Positions 7,822 to 16,084 of a stretch of DNA of 64,000 nt are shown in pieces. The notes beneath the pieces were generated by a model. That model made no database searches. It worked only from the letters and a program-made list of their open reading frames with translations, and had not been told where the DNA came from. The DNA lies in contig MPNN01000005.1 of NCBI GenBank assembly GCA_002239045.1, positions 186,001 through 250,000 on the forward strand, written 5' to 3'. A program made the position numbers and the translations under genes. Each line of letters starts with the position of its first letter. Position 1 is the stretch's first letter. This stretch comes from SAR202 cluster bacterium bin127. Its GTDB lineage: Bacteria; Chloroflexota; Dehalococcoidia; Lucifugimonadales; Lucifugimonadaceae.

Positions 7822-9297
7822 GTGGCAAACTCAGTCGACACAGACGTGCTCGTTGTGGGTGCCGGCAACGCCGCAATGTCCGCCGCGGTGGCCGCCCGGG
7901 AACAAGGCGCTGATGTCGTTGTGCTAGAAAAAGCGCCCAAGTCGCAGCGGGGCGGCAACAGCGCGCTCACCGTTCACATGCGGTTCCCTTACCAAGGAGT
8001 GGAAGACCTCGTACCCCTACTCTCGGACGTCGGAGAAGAAGAGACGCGGTCGTTGACCGAAAGGGTTAGCGCCTACACGGAATCCGATTACTACGACGAC
8101 ATCATGGCGGTAACTGACGGCCAGAGCGACCCCACTCTTGCGCAAATGCTGGTTACCGAAGCCTACAAAACCGTCCTCTGGATGCGGTCATACGGACATG
8201 CATGGATTCCATCTCACGATAGTCCAACATCAGCGAACGTCGTCTCGTTCGACGGAGGCGGATTTGCCATGCAAGAGCGCTGGTTCCGCGCCGCAAAACG
8301 CTTAGGCATTCCTGTGCATTACGAAACGACGGCCCTGGAGCTAATGCAGGACCGCGCGGGCAAAGTGACGAGAGTAATAGCTCGGACGGGCGACCGGGAT
8401 GTCCAATTCAAAGCGCGGACCGTTATCCTAGCGTGCGGAAGCTTCGAATCGAGTCCTGAGATGCGCGCCCAGCATCTTGGCACCGGTTGGGACAAGGTAA
8501 AACTCCGGGGCGTACCCTTCAATACCGGAGACGGACTCAACATGGCTCTGGAGTTGGGTGCTCAACCAAACGGAAGTTGGTCTACTTGCCACGCGTCACC
8601 ACAAGACTCGAAACGCCCCGATTACGATGTCCCCGGTCCAGGCGTGAGCGGTGTCTACTGGAGTCGCTACTCCTATCCCTTTGGGATTACAGTCAATGTC
8701 GACGGGCGTCGGTTCGTCGATGAGGGCGAGACGTGGCGCGGGCTCACCTACGCCAAGACCGGACGTGCCATTCTGTCCCAGCCCGGAGGAATCGCCTTCC
8801 AAATCTTCGACGCCGATCAGCGACGCAAGGGGTTGATCAGGGGATACGAAGACGCAATTGGCTATAAATCAAGCACCTTGGACGGATTAGCTAGAGACCT
8901 AGGACTTCGCGATGTGCGCACCTTCCAAGAAACGATCCGTGAGTTCAACGAATCCATCCAAGAAAGCGAATTCCATCCATTCCGCCTAGATGGGAAGTCA
9001 ACTTCCGGAATAACACCACCCAAAAGCAATTGGGCACTTCCAATCGCCACTCCACCCTTCGAGGCGTATCCGACCATCTGCGGCATGACCTTCACGTACG
9101 GGGGCCTGAAAATCACCCCATCCGCTGAAGTCCTGCACGAGAGCGATCGGATCATTCCCGGCCTATACGCCGCAGGCGAGATGGTAGGCGGCTTGTGGCA
9201 CGACAACTATCCGTCAGGCGGCGGAATGATGGCAGGAGCGGTGTTCGGTCGCATCGCGGGAGCCAAAGCTGCGCAACAGGTGCTATTGGGTGGATGA
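7822..9297 (+). CDS. TcuA-like FAD-dependent dehydrogenase (fumarate reductase/succinate dehydrogenase flavoprotein family)
   Basis: A 491-residue flavoprotein. TDVLVVGAGNAAMSAA is the FAD dinucleotide-binding motif and LEKAP with RGGNS follows it, as in tricarballylate dehydrogenase TcuA. The C-terminus has PGLYAAGEMVGG and NYPSGGGMMAGAVFGR, the second FAD contact and family signature. It should oxidise or reduce a carboxylate with FAD. I place the start at GTG 7822, 10 nt after GGAG (7808-7811); a TTG at 7798 would add eight residues. It is the last gene of the run that starts at 3937. Confidence 0.82.
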   Translation: MANSVDTDVLVVGAGNAAMSAAVAAREQGADVVVLEKAPKSQRGGNSALTVHMRFPYQGVEDLVPLLSDVGEEETRSLTERVSAYTESDYYDDIMAVTDGQSDPTLAQMLVTEAYKTVLWMRSYGHAWIPSHDSPTSANVVSFDGGGFAMQERWFRAAKRLGIPVHYETTALELMQDRAGKVTRVIARTGDRDVQFKARTVILACGSFESSPEMRAQHLGTGWDKVKLRGVPFNTGDGLNMALELGAQPNGSWSTCHASPQDSKRPDYDVPGPGVSGVYWSRYSYPFGITVNVDGRRFVDEGETWRGLTYAKTGRAILSQPGGIAFQIFDADQRRKGLIRGYEDAIGYKSSTLDGLARDLGLRDVRTFQETIREFNESIQESEFHPFRLDGKSTSGITPPKSNWALPIATPPFEAYPTICGMTFTYGGLKITPSAEVLHESDRIIPGLYAAGEMVGGLWHDNYPSGGGMMAGAVFGRIAGAKAAQQVLLGG

Positions 9298-9467
9298 ACG
9301 CAGATTGTGTTTGCCTAACTCGGGACATGTTCCGCTTTCCATGGCGATTCCTTCGGATGCACAACGTGGCACTTTTTTGGGATGGAACATTTTCATCGGG
9401 TGGAGCGTCTACGTTGTTATGAACTTCGACACGGAAAAAGCGAACGTTATGGCATGAGGGATATTCG

Positions 9468-10871
9468 ATGAGCGGTACCAGTAATAGGTTTGGAACGCGA
9501 TGCCGGAACGGAGTTGCATCGACAAGCATGCTCAGTGGAATTTTCGTTCTGTTGATGTTGGCTTCGGCAAGTTGCGGCGGTGCTGAACCGGACGATGCGG
9601 TAAAAACCGTAGCTCCCGTTGGGACTCAAGCATCTGGGACTACGCCTACGAATATCGTTCCGACGGAACAGACCGAGGCGATCGACATCGGTACAGTAGC
9701 TCCAGTCGCGACTCCGGCACTCGACCCGACCAATATAGCTGTGGCCCCTGCGGATCATATCCAATTGTCCGGCAATGGCATATGGATCCTCGAATCGCTC
9801 GACGGTGACCCGATCGTCGAAGATTCGTTCGTCCAAGTAGAGATTGGCGAGAACGAGGCTGACGGTTACGACGGGTGTAATTGGTTTGGAGGAAGTTCCG
9901 AGGACGGAGCGCCGGTAGCCGATAAGAGTGGTCTGTTCTCGTTTCCGCTGTCTGCGAGGACAGCGAGGCTGTGTGAAGAGCCTTCGGGCGTAATGGAACA
10001 GTCGGACGCTTTTTTCTCGGCGCTTGGTAAAGGTGAAACATACCGCGTGGCGGGCGAACGGTTGGAGATTATCGACAACGTCGGCGATGTACGATTGGTC
10101 TTTGTCAAACATGTGCCGTTGGAGGGAAGTGTCGTCGATCTTAGCGAGACAGCGTGGCGGCTTGTGGAGGACGACGTACATGCGCCAGGAGGCAGTAAAG
10201 CGGCGACGATGGCTTTTCTGGATGACCGGTTGGTCATCGGTAATACCGCTTGCCGCCCGTACCTGGCGACCTACAACAGATCCGATGGAAGAGTCCACTT
10301 CCCCTCGCAATCGATGCTTGAACGGTCGATTTGGCAGTCATGTTCGGATAAGGGCCGAAGGCTTGAAGGTGAATTCACGGATTTCATGGGTTCCACTGAA
10401 TACGCGGTACAGGAAGCGCCGGGGTTGATGCGCCTGCGTATGAGGAATTCCGAGGGCATTACGCTGACGTTCGAACCGTTGCCCCAAATCGTCGATGACG
10501 TTGCAGACGCTGATTGGGTCTTGCTCGCGATAACCGAGCTTCGACAACTTGAGGTCGGGATGTGGCACAACCGGATTCAGAAAGCGGTTACAGGAGCCGA
10601 TTTGACCATCTCGTTCCATGCCGACGGCATCTCGGGATCGACAGGGTGCAACTCATATGAAGCTGAAGCGAGGATCAGCGAAGGGTCTGTCAAGCTAGAT
10701 TCCGAAACGTTTTTCTATACGGAGTTGGGATGCCAAGACTTGGAGGGTGTGATGGAACAGGAGGAACGGTATCTTGACGTGTTGCCGAACGTGACGAGAT
10801 ACGGTGTGTATGGCGACCATCTGGTCTTGCAAACGAACGACGATGTATTTCTGCTGTTTCGAACGGAGTGA
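9468..10871 (+). CDS. Lipoprotein with META (HslJ-like) domains
   Basis: A 467-residue secreted lipoprotein. A basic N-region and a hydrophobic stretch end at Cys36 (LASASC), followed by a ~65-residue Pro/Thr/Ala linker. The rest reads as three META-like repeats. The first starts at about 105 (GIWILESLDG, GCNWFGG), the second at about 228 (TAWRLVEDD) and the third at about 350 (ADWVLLAI, GSTGCNSYEA, LGCQDLEGVMEQEERYLDVL). META domains occur in HslJ and in secreted proteins of unclear role. A paired cysteine pattern (GCN/GCQ) recurs in the first and third repeats. It stands alone, 170 nt after the flavoprotein gene. Confidence 0.75.
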   Translation: MSGTSNRFGTRCRNGVASTSMLSGIFVLLMLASASCGGAEPDDAVKTVAPVGTQASGTTPTNIVPTEQTEAIDIGTVAPVATPALDPTNIAVAPADHIQLSGNGIWILESLDGDPIVEDSFVQVEIGENEADGYDGCNWFGGSSEDGAPVADKSGLFSFPLSARTARLCEEPSGVMEQSDAFFSALGKGETYRVAGERLEIIDNVGDVRLVFVKHVPLEGSVVDLSETAWRLVEDDVHAPGGSKAATMAFLDDRLVIGNTACRPYLATYNRSDGRVHFPSQSMLERSIWQSCSDKGRRLEGEFTDFMGSTEYAVQEAPGLMRLRMRNSEGITLTFEPLPQIVDDVADADWVLLAITELRQLEVGMWHNRIQKAVTGADLTISFHADGISGSTGCNSYEAEARISEGSVKLDSETFFYTELGCQDLEGVMEQEERYLDVLPNVTRYGVYGDHLVLQTNDDVFLLFRTE

Positions 10872-10931
10872 GTTTCTAGACAGTGAGTCTGGCTGAGGCA
10901 ATATCGTTCGCGCTTACGAGGGTCTTTACGC

Positions 10932-11792
10932 CTAGGTGATCGTCCTCGCGTTAGCGAGCAGGTTGGCGAGAGTGCCCCCTTGTATCGCTTCTCTATCCTC
11001 GTCGGAGATGAACGTCAGATGCGAGCGGAACGCCTCCAGCGATTGCAGGTGGGTCATCGCCTTTTTGACGACGGGGAAGTCAGAACCCCAGCACAATCGC
11101 GTGCCAAAGGCTTCGTAGCAGGCCTCGTAAACCCAGTGCGTTTCCGTGTACGGGAAGTCCCAGACCCGCTCTGGTTGACAGAGATAGTGGAAGCCCGATA
11201 GCTTGAGATGCATATTGGGCAGCTTCGCGGATTCCGTAACGTTGTCGAGCATCGATTGCGCATCATCGCCGTAGGAACGAAGCGCCGACATGTGGTGACA
11301 AAGGATGGGCACTTCAGGGAACGACTCGGCTACCTTGCGAATCTCGTTCTGGTGATGCGGGCCCATTGCGATGGACGCGATCAGACCGACGTCGCGAGCC
11401 ACTGAGAAGAAGTCCTTTCCCTCCTGCGAGTTGAACCAGCGACCGTCATCCTCGCCGGCTACGTAGTGCGTGAAGGCCTTCATCGGCCACTTCTTAGCGG
11501 CCATTTCCAAGCGATTTGCAGCGCCCGGCGTGTGATACGTGTCCGACCAGAACGAATCGACGTCGGCAAACTGATTCAGCCGGTCCGGATATTTCTTGAC
11601 CGCTGCCGCCACGTAGTCGTTGTTGTCCCGGTTGCGGTGGATCTGCGCGCAAACGATCGTCGCGCTGTCCACGCCATTGACGTCCATCTGGTTCAGAAGC
11701 GTTTCGACGGAGCCGTGGTGATCCGGATCGGGGACTTCCGGAAGGTAAGGCCAATGGTTCCAAGCGTGGCAGTGTGAGTCGATTATCGGCAT
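10932..11792 (-). CDS. Amidohydrolase family protein (PF04909-type TIM barrel)
   Basis: A 286-residue metal-dependent hydrolase. DSHCHAW gives the His7-x-His9 metal pair on strand 1, LCHHMS the histidine on strand 5 or 6, and CWGSDFPV the strand-8 Asp. This is the amidohydrolase_2 group of lactonases and decarboxylases such as 2-pyrone-4,6-dicarboxylate hydrolase; the substrate is unknown. It is convergent with the META lipoprotein gene and could act in the same catabolism as the 3.9-9.3 kb run, but it is on the other strand. Confidence 0.82.
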   Translation of the reverse strand: MPIIDSHCHAWNHWPYLPEVPDPDHHGSVETLLNQMDVNGVDSATIVCAQIHRNRDNNDYVAAAVKKYPDRLNQFADVDSFWSDTYHTPGAANRLEMAAKKWPMKAFTHYVAGEDDGRWFNSQEGKDFFSVARDVGLIASIAMGPHHQNEIRKVAESFPEVPILCHHMSALRSYGDDAQSMLDNVTESAKLPNMHLKLSGFHYLCQPERVWDFPYTETHWVYEACYEAFGTRLCWGSDFPVVKKAMTHLQSLEAFRSHLTFISDEDREAIQGGTLANLLANARTIT

Positions 11793-11917
11793 TCAGTGTC
11801 GTTCCTATTCTGTGTGCAAGTTCGGCGCGCATCACGCACGGGGGATGTCTTTACAACCACTGTAATTCCACCCGACCGCCGTCAATCCAGCTTCCCATCG
11901 TGATTCCGGCCTTCCCC

Positions 11918-12026
11918 GTCATTCCGGCGAAGGCCGGAACCCAGAGGGCAGCCCCCGTCATTCCGGCAAAAACCGGAAACCAGAGGGTAGCCACCGTCAT
12001 TCCGGCGAAAGCCGGAATCCAGAGGG
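11918..12026. repeat. Three tandem copies of a 31-nt palindromic repeat, 39-nt period
   Basis: Copies start at 11918, 11957 and 11996. Each has the form GTCATTCCGGCG-A-rich loop-CCGGAA-CCAGAGGG, in which CCGGC/GCCGG forms a hairpin. A degenerate half copy (GATTCCGGCCTTCC) precedes them at 11902. The same element recurs at 29357, 31014, 52218, 52257 and 63872. It behaves like a dispersed REP/MITE-like element. The 8-nt gaps between copies are far too short for CRISPR spacers. Confidence 0.85.
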
Positions 12027-12180
12027 GCGGTGCAAGGGTGGTTCACGCCGAAACTCACTACCGTCCCATCGCTCCGAACAGTTGTGCAAGGGACCCGAAG
12101 GCCGATGCTTGACGTCGCAAACTGAATTCTACCCACGGTTTCTCGCCCATGTCCTTCGGCGCCTAGAAGTGTTTCAGAGA

Positions 12181-12218
12181 TTAACTTCGGTGAAACAGTT
12201 GCTTAACATTCGCGAAAC
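12181..12218 (+). promoter_or_regulatory. Four-half-site GlnR-type operator upstream of amt
   Basis: The sequence reads TTAAC-n6-GAAAC-n6-TTAAC-n6-GAAAC with exact spacing: half-sites at 12181, 12192, 12203 and 12214. Apart from T for G at the first base of the a-sites, it matches the a-b-a-b consensus (GTnAC-n6-GAAAC, repeated) of the actinobacterial OmpR-type nitrogen regulator GlnR. A weak -10 (TAGTTT, 12229-12234) lies just downstream, without a good -35, as expected for an activated promoter. It ends 58 nt before the amt start. Confidence 0.75.
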
Positions 12219-12276
12219 ATTATTTGCGTAGTTTGGACATCATTGCGTAATCACCCGATTGGGAGGAAGACAAAAT

Positions 12277-13512
12277 ATGGATACTGGCCACATAGCCTGG
12301 ATGTTGACATCAACAGCGTTGGTGCTGTTCATGACACCGGGCCTTGCGTTCTTCTACGGAGGACTCGTGAGGGGCAGAAACGTGGTTAGCACGTTGATGT
12401 ACTCCTTTATCGCCATGGGCGTGGCGAGCATCGTCTGGGTTTTGTGGGGCTTCAGCCTCGCATTCAACGATGCGAGTAATTTCGGTTGGAGCGGAGGGCT
12501 CGACTACATTGGACTCGCCAAAATAGGCGCTGGCAACGGGGAATTGGGCTGGGACATCCCGGACCTTCTCGTCGCCGCGTTCCAGATGACGTTTGCGATC
12601 ATTACACCCGCGCTGATTACTGGCGCGTTTGTCGAACGGTTCAAATTCACGACGTACCTGATCTTCCTGGTACTCTGGGTTACCTTCGTTTACGCACCGA
12701 TTTGCTACTGGGTATGGGGTGGCGGATGGATCGGCAGCCTCGATGGTGGCACCCTTGATTTTGCTGGCGGCACCGTTGTTCACATCAATGCCGGTATCGC
12801 AGCAGTAGCGGCCGCGTACCTCGTCGGCAAACGCCGAAACGCGGGTATTGAACCGCACAACGTGCCGTTTGTGGTGCTCGGTGCGGCGATACTTTGGATC
12901 GGATGGTTCGGGTTCAACGCAGGTTCAGCAGGCGCGGCGAACGGTACCGCCGTCTTCGCGTTCGTCAACACCAACACGGCGGCAGCCGTTGCCGCGGTAA
13001 CGTGGGCGCTTCTCTCGTACATTCACACTGGCCGAATTAGCGGAGTTGGAGTTGCCACTGGTGCAGTTGCCGGTTTGGTTGCTGTCACGCCAGCAGCCGG
13101 CTGGGTTGGCGTCGCTGGAGCACTCGCCATCGGTTTGGGTGCAGGCATCATATGCCACTACGCCGTTCACTTCGAAATCCTCCGAAAAATTGGACTTGAC
13201 GACTCACTCGAGGTGTTTGCGGTCCACGGCCTCGGTGGAATCTGGGGCGCGCTCGCAACAGGTATCTTTGCCTGGGGTGCGTTGACTGACAGCGATGGCG
13301 GTTTGGTGAACGGCAACGCCGGACACTTCGTCGCTAACTTGATCGCAGTGGTTGCAACATTGGCTTACTCCGGCATCGTCTCCTTCATCATCTTGTTCGT
13401 CTTGGATAAGATCCCGGGCCTTGGCCTGCGGATATCCGAATCGGACGAGGACATGGGTATAGACATCTCGTCTCACGGCGAGCGCGGTTATGTAGCCGAC
13501 GGTGCTGACTAA
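12277..13512 (+). CDS. amt: Ammonium transporter Amt
   Basis: A 411-residue Amt/MEP/Rh channel with eleven predicted membrane helices. The pore twin histidines are His169 (GGTVVHINAG) and His317 (FAVHGLGGIWG), and Asp161 (DFAGG) is present. The first helix starts almost at the N-terminus, so there is no long signal sequence. GGGAGGA (12261-12267) selects ATG 12277 over an upstream TTG. glnK follows 79 nt downstream, the classical amtB-glnK pair in which P-II blocks the channel when nitrogen is plentiful. The GlnR-type box upstream suggests nitrogen-controlled transcription. Confidence 0.96.
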   Translation: MDTGHIAWMLTSTALVLFMTPGLAFFYGGLVRGRNVVSTLMYSFIAMGVASIVWVLWGFSLAFNDASNFGWSGGLDYIGLAKIGAGNGELGWDIPDLLVAAFQMTFAIITPALITGAFVERFKFTTYLIFLVLWVTFVYAPICYWVWGGGWIGSLDGGTLDFAGGTVVHINAGIAAVAAAYLVGKRRNAGIEPHNVPFVVLGAAILWIGWFGFNAGSAGAANGTAVFAFVNTNTAAAVAAVTWALLSYIHTGRISGVGVATGAVAGLVAVTPAAGWVGVAGALAIGLGAGIICHYAVHFEILRKIGLDDSLEVFAVHGLGGIWGALATGIFAWGALTDSDGGLVNGNAGHFVANLIAVVATLAYSGIVSFIILFVLDKIPGLGLRISESDEDMGIDISSHGERGYVADGAD

Positions 13513-13533
13513 TCGGATAACGAACTAACGGTT

Positions 13534-13567
13534 GGCGAGGGAGTAGCATGTTGTCTACACCCTCGCC
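13534..13567 (+). other. Stem-loop between amt and glnK
   Basis: An 8-bp inverted repeat GGCGAGGG/CCCTCGCC encloses 18 nt in the amt-glnK gap. No U-tract follows. It may tune the relative level of the two proteins by processing or attenuation. Confidence 0.5.
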
Positions 13568-13591
13568 CCAGAACCACGAAAGGAACTAACA

Positions 13592-13948
13592 ATGCTAAAG
13601 ATCGAAGCAGTGGTTCGCCCGGAACGGACGTCCACGGTGCTCGAGGCTCTGACCGCCGCAGGTGTGAAGGGTTACTCATACTGGAACATCACCGGCAAAG
13701 GCCAGCAGGAAGGCGTCGAAGTCTTCACTGGACGAGGTGGCCACCTCTCACACCGAGTGGCTTTGCCCAAAACGATGATCATGACGGTGATCCCTGACGG
13801 GATGAAAGACGCCGTGATCGCCAGCATCGTCGAATCGGCCAGAACCGGCGAAGAAGGAGCGATCGGCGATGGCAAGATCTTCGTCTCGCAAATCGAAGAC
13901 GCTACGCGGGTCAGCACCGGGGAGATGGGCGAATCCACAGTGATGTGA
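13592..13948 (+). CDS. glnK: P-II family nitrogen regulatory protein
   Basis: A 118-residue P-II signalling protein that reads ATP/ADP and 2-oxoglutarate and binds Amt. The start (MLKIEAVVRPE), the T-loop region (37-56) and the B-loop TGEEGAIGDGKIFV (85-98) are clear. Position 51, the uridylylated tyrosine of enterobacterial GlnB/GlnK, is histidine here (RGGHLSHR), so control by uridylylation or adenylylation at that residue is not possible. Q39, which closes the 2-oxoglutarate site in relatives, is present in KGQQEG. AAAGGA precedes the ATG. It is co-transcribed with amt. Confidence 0.93.
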   Translation: MLKIEAVVRPERTSTVLEALTAAGVKGYSYWNITGKGQQEGVEVFTGRGGHLSHRVALPKTMIMTVIPDGMKDAVIASIVESARTGEEGAIGDGKIFVSQIEDATRVSTGEMGESTVM

Positions 13949-13982
13949 CCCATCGTTTCGTAAGCGGATTACGAAGCCCATC

Positions 13983-14013
13983 AGCCGGTGCCACCGATTA
14001 CGTGGCACCGGCT
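13983..14013 (+). terminator. Rho-independent terminator after glnK
   Basis: A perfect 12-bp stem AGCCGGTGCCAC/GTGGCACCGGCT with a 7-nt loop, followed by GTTTGATTCTT. It lies 35 nt after the glnK stop and before the convergent 14056-14541 gene, so it may serve both. Confidence 0.85.
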
Positions 14014-14055
14014 GTTTGATTCTTAGATCAATCCAAGTCGATCGATGGAGCTGCG

Positions 14056-14541
14056 CTACGTTACTGAAACGTGGATCGCAACTCCCTCTTGATCTCTGTG
14101 CGCGGTATCAGGCAGTCTATGGATCAACAAGGTGTTGAAGTTTGAATCGTCGTAGTCGAATCGCTGGATTTCCGCTGGTTCAGTTTCAGGAGCGCAGAAT
14201 AGCCCCGCGGCAAGGGCGTCGACAATCGGTTTGACGAAGTTTTCGATATCCAAGTCCCTCCCACCATGGAGTCCCGGACAGAAACTCATCCCCAAGGTTA
14301 TGGCGAAACGCTTGGAAGGATCCCACGGGCCGTCACCTCTGGTAGCCTTCGTCTTTGACGCTATCTGAATTTTCCAGTTTTTGAGATTCGCTTTTCCCGT
14401 GAGCGACGTTGGCACCGAATTTGCGATGATGCCGTGAACTGAAACGGTGAGAGAATCGATCCCGCCGTGAAGGTTGATGACAGGAACATCCCAAATCGAT
14501 ATCTCTTCGATATCGACCTCAAAAGGTTTTCCGGATGCCAT
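14056..14541 (-). CDS. RusA-like (Holliday-junction resolvase fold) protein, tentative
   Basis: A 161-residue protein with no clear close relative by eye. The segment DLDIENFVKPIVDALAAGLF followed by FDYDDSNFNTLLIHRL resembles the RusA signature (D-x-D-N-x-x-K-x-x-x-D-A-L, then DD), where aspartates bind Mg2+ and the lysine acts in catalysis. The N-terminal part (IDSLTVSVHG, FAITLGMSF) could supply the preceding strands. RusA genes are usually phage-borne, but no phage gene is near and tRNA genes follow. ATG 14541 is preceded by AAGGAG. I call the fold with caution; the substrate is unknown. Confidence 0.5.
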   Translation of the reverse strand: MASGKPFEVDIEEISIWDVPVINLHGGIDSLTVSVHGIIANSVPTSLTGKANLKNWKIQIASKTKATRGDGPWDPSKRFAITLGMSFCPGLHGGRDLDIENFVKPIVDALAAGLFCAPETEPAEIQRFDYDDSNFNTLLIHRLPDTAHRDQEGVAIHVSVT

Positions 14542-14619
14542 TGAATTCTCCTTGGCGGTACGGTCGAATCTGCTATGAGATGATTTTAGTTGCTAGCATT
14601 TAGAATCAGAACATGGCAG

Positions 14620-14696
14620 AGGAGCGTAGCTCAGTTGGCTAGAGCGTTGGTCTCCAAAACCAAAGGTCGCGGGTTCGAATCCTGCCGCTCCTGCCA
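14620..14696 (+). tRNA. tRNA-Trp (CCA)
   Basis: Acceptor AGGAGCG/CGCTCCT, anticodon stem TTGGT/ACCAA with loop CTCCAAA (anticodon CCA), T-arm GCGGG-TTCGAAT-CCTGC, discriminator G and an encoded CCA. A TAGAAT hexamer lies at 14601-14606. First of a three-tRNA cluster. Confidence 0.95.
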
Positions 14697-14739
14697 AGCC
14701 CTTTCTTCCGGAAGGGCGAATTGCCAGCTATCTGGACAT

Positions 14740-14826
14740 GCCGGGATGCTGAAATTGGTAGACAGGCTACGTTGAGGGCGTAGTGCTCGAAAGGGCGTGT
14801 GGGTTCGAGTCCCACTCTCGGCACCA
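14740..14826 (+). tRNA. tRNA-Leu (GAG)
   Basis: Class II tRNA with a long variable arm. Acceptor GCCGGGA/TCTCGGC, anticodon stem CTACG/CGTAG with loop TTGAGGG (anticodon GAG), T-loop TTCGAGT, discriminator A and an encoded CCA. Confidence 0.94.
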
Positions 14827-14883
14827 AGCTCGGTCGACCAACAACGACGAGCACGTCCGGTGGTAATAGAATCTCGATATCGG

Positions 14884-14960
14884 GGCGACGTAGCCAAGCG
14901 GTCTAAGGCGGGGGTTTGCAAAACCTCTATTCGGCGGTTCGAATCCGCCCGTCGCCTCCA
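14884..14960 (+). tRNA. tRNA-Cys (GCA)
   Basis: Acceptor GGCGACG/CGTCGCC, anticodon loop TTGCAAA (anticodon GCA), T-loop TTCGAAT, discriminator T and an encoded CCA. A TAGAAT hexamer lies at 14867-14872, so it may have its own promoter. Confidence 0.94.
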
Positions 14961-14992
14961 ATCAACTCAACCGCGGATGACTATAACCGCGC

Positions 14993-15916
14993 TCAGAAGC
15001 CAAACGTCAAGCCAGTCAACTCCTCCGACTGTTCCCACAAGCGACGTGCCGAATCCTCATCATGCGAGTCTGGTGATGACGACACCACAACGGGGAATCC
15101 GCTTCGCTCGTGGGCTTTATCAGGTCCGTAGTATTGACCGCCCTGCGCATCCGGATCGGTTGAAGCCCTAAGTATTGGCAATGCTCCCATTTTGGCGCTT
15201 TGGATAAACAGAGCCGCAACTGGCTTGAGCAGCCAGCCGACGAAACCCATTCCTGTTAGTAGGTTGGTGCGCGCCACTCCGGGATGGGCTGCCAGCGAAG
15301 AGATGCTTTCGATTTGTGCCCGTTCCAAACGCCGATGCATCTCATAAGTAAATAGCAGGTTGGCGAGCTTTGATCGGGAGTAGGCGCGCGTCCGCTTGTA
15401 GTTGGAGCGGCTCAACAGCAATTCGTCGAAGTCGATCTCGCCACTACGATGGCCTATGCTACTTACGTTGACGACGCGTGATGATGGAGCGGCGGAAAGA
15501 GCCGGCATCAATTTGCAGGTTAAGGCGAAATGACCGAGATGATTAGTCCCGACCTGCGATTCGAAGCCGTCTTTTGTAGTGCGGTACGGGGTTGCCATGA
15601 TGCCGGCGTTGTTGACCAGCAAGTCGAGACCTTGGTATTCGGCTATGAAGCTTTCAGCGAATGTGCCGATCGACGCTAAATCCCCTAAATCAAGCTGCAT
15701 TAAGGCAACCTGTGAAGTAGGAACAGATTCTCGGATACGTCTCAACGCCGATTCCCCGCGTGAAGACGAACGACAGGCGATGATGGTAGTTGCGCGATGC
15801 CGGGCTAATTCAATCGCGGTTTCCAAGCCCACACCACTGTTGCCCCCTGTGATGATTGCCGTTTTGCCCGCCAAATCGGGTATGTCGGATGCGGTCCAAC
15901 GCTCTGAGTTTTCCAA
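14993..15916 (-). CDS. SDR family oxidoreductase (retinol dehydrogenase-like)
   Basis: A 307-residue short-chain dehydrogenase of the retinol-dehydrogenase/WW-oxidoreductase-like group. TGGNSGVG near residue 25 binds the cofactor, ACRSSSRG after strand 2 fits NADP(H), NNAGIMATPY is the family motif, and the active site is NVSS with YSRSK. The C-terminal HPGVARTNL segment is also typical. The physiological substrate is unknown. It is convergent with the tRNA cluster and divergent from the 16142 binding-protein gene. Confidence 0.85.
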   Translation of the reverse strand: MENSERWTASDIPDLAGKTAIITGGNSGVGLETAIELARHRATTIIACRSSSRGESALRRIRESVPTSQVALMQLDLGDLASIGTFAESFIAEYQGLDLLVNNAGIMATPYRTTKDGFESQVGTNHLGHFALTCKLMPALSAAPSSRVVNVSSIGHRSGEIDFDELLLSRSNYKRTRAYSRSKLANLLFTYEMHRRLERAQIESISSLAAHPGVARTNLLTGMGFVGWLLKPVAALFIQSAKMGALPILRASTDPDAQGGQYYGPDKAHERSGFPVVVSSSPDSHDEDSARRLWEQSEELTGLTFGF

Positions 15917-16084
15917 TGGTTTCTTGACCGTTTTCTAGGTTGGCGTGTTTTGCTTAAGCTACTTCCGAGCAATCCTAAATTGCCTCGTCCGACATCGCGA
16001 CGGAAGCAACCCGCAATGCGTTGTTCGCTGAAATTTCGACGGATGTGTGCCAAAAACAACTCGAAAGGTGCTATATTTTGCTTT

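Noticed and set aside
11918-12026. Regularly spaced 31-nt repeats resembling a CRISPR array
   Set aside because: The gaps are only 8 nt, the repeat itself is a hairpin found singly elsewhere in the window, and no cas genes are present.
14590-14961. Several 60-120-codon frames across the tRNA cluster
   Set aside because: They lie on or antisense to three well-formed tRNA genes.
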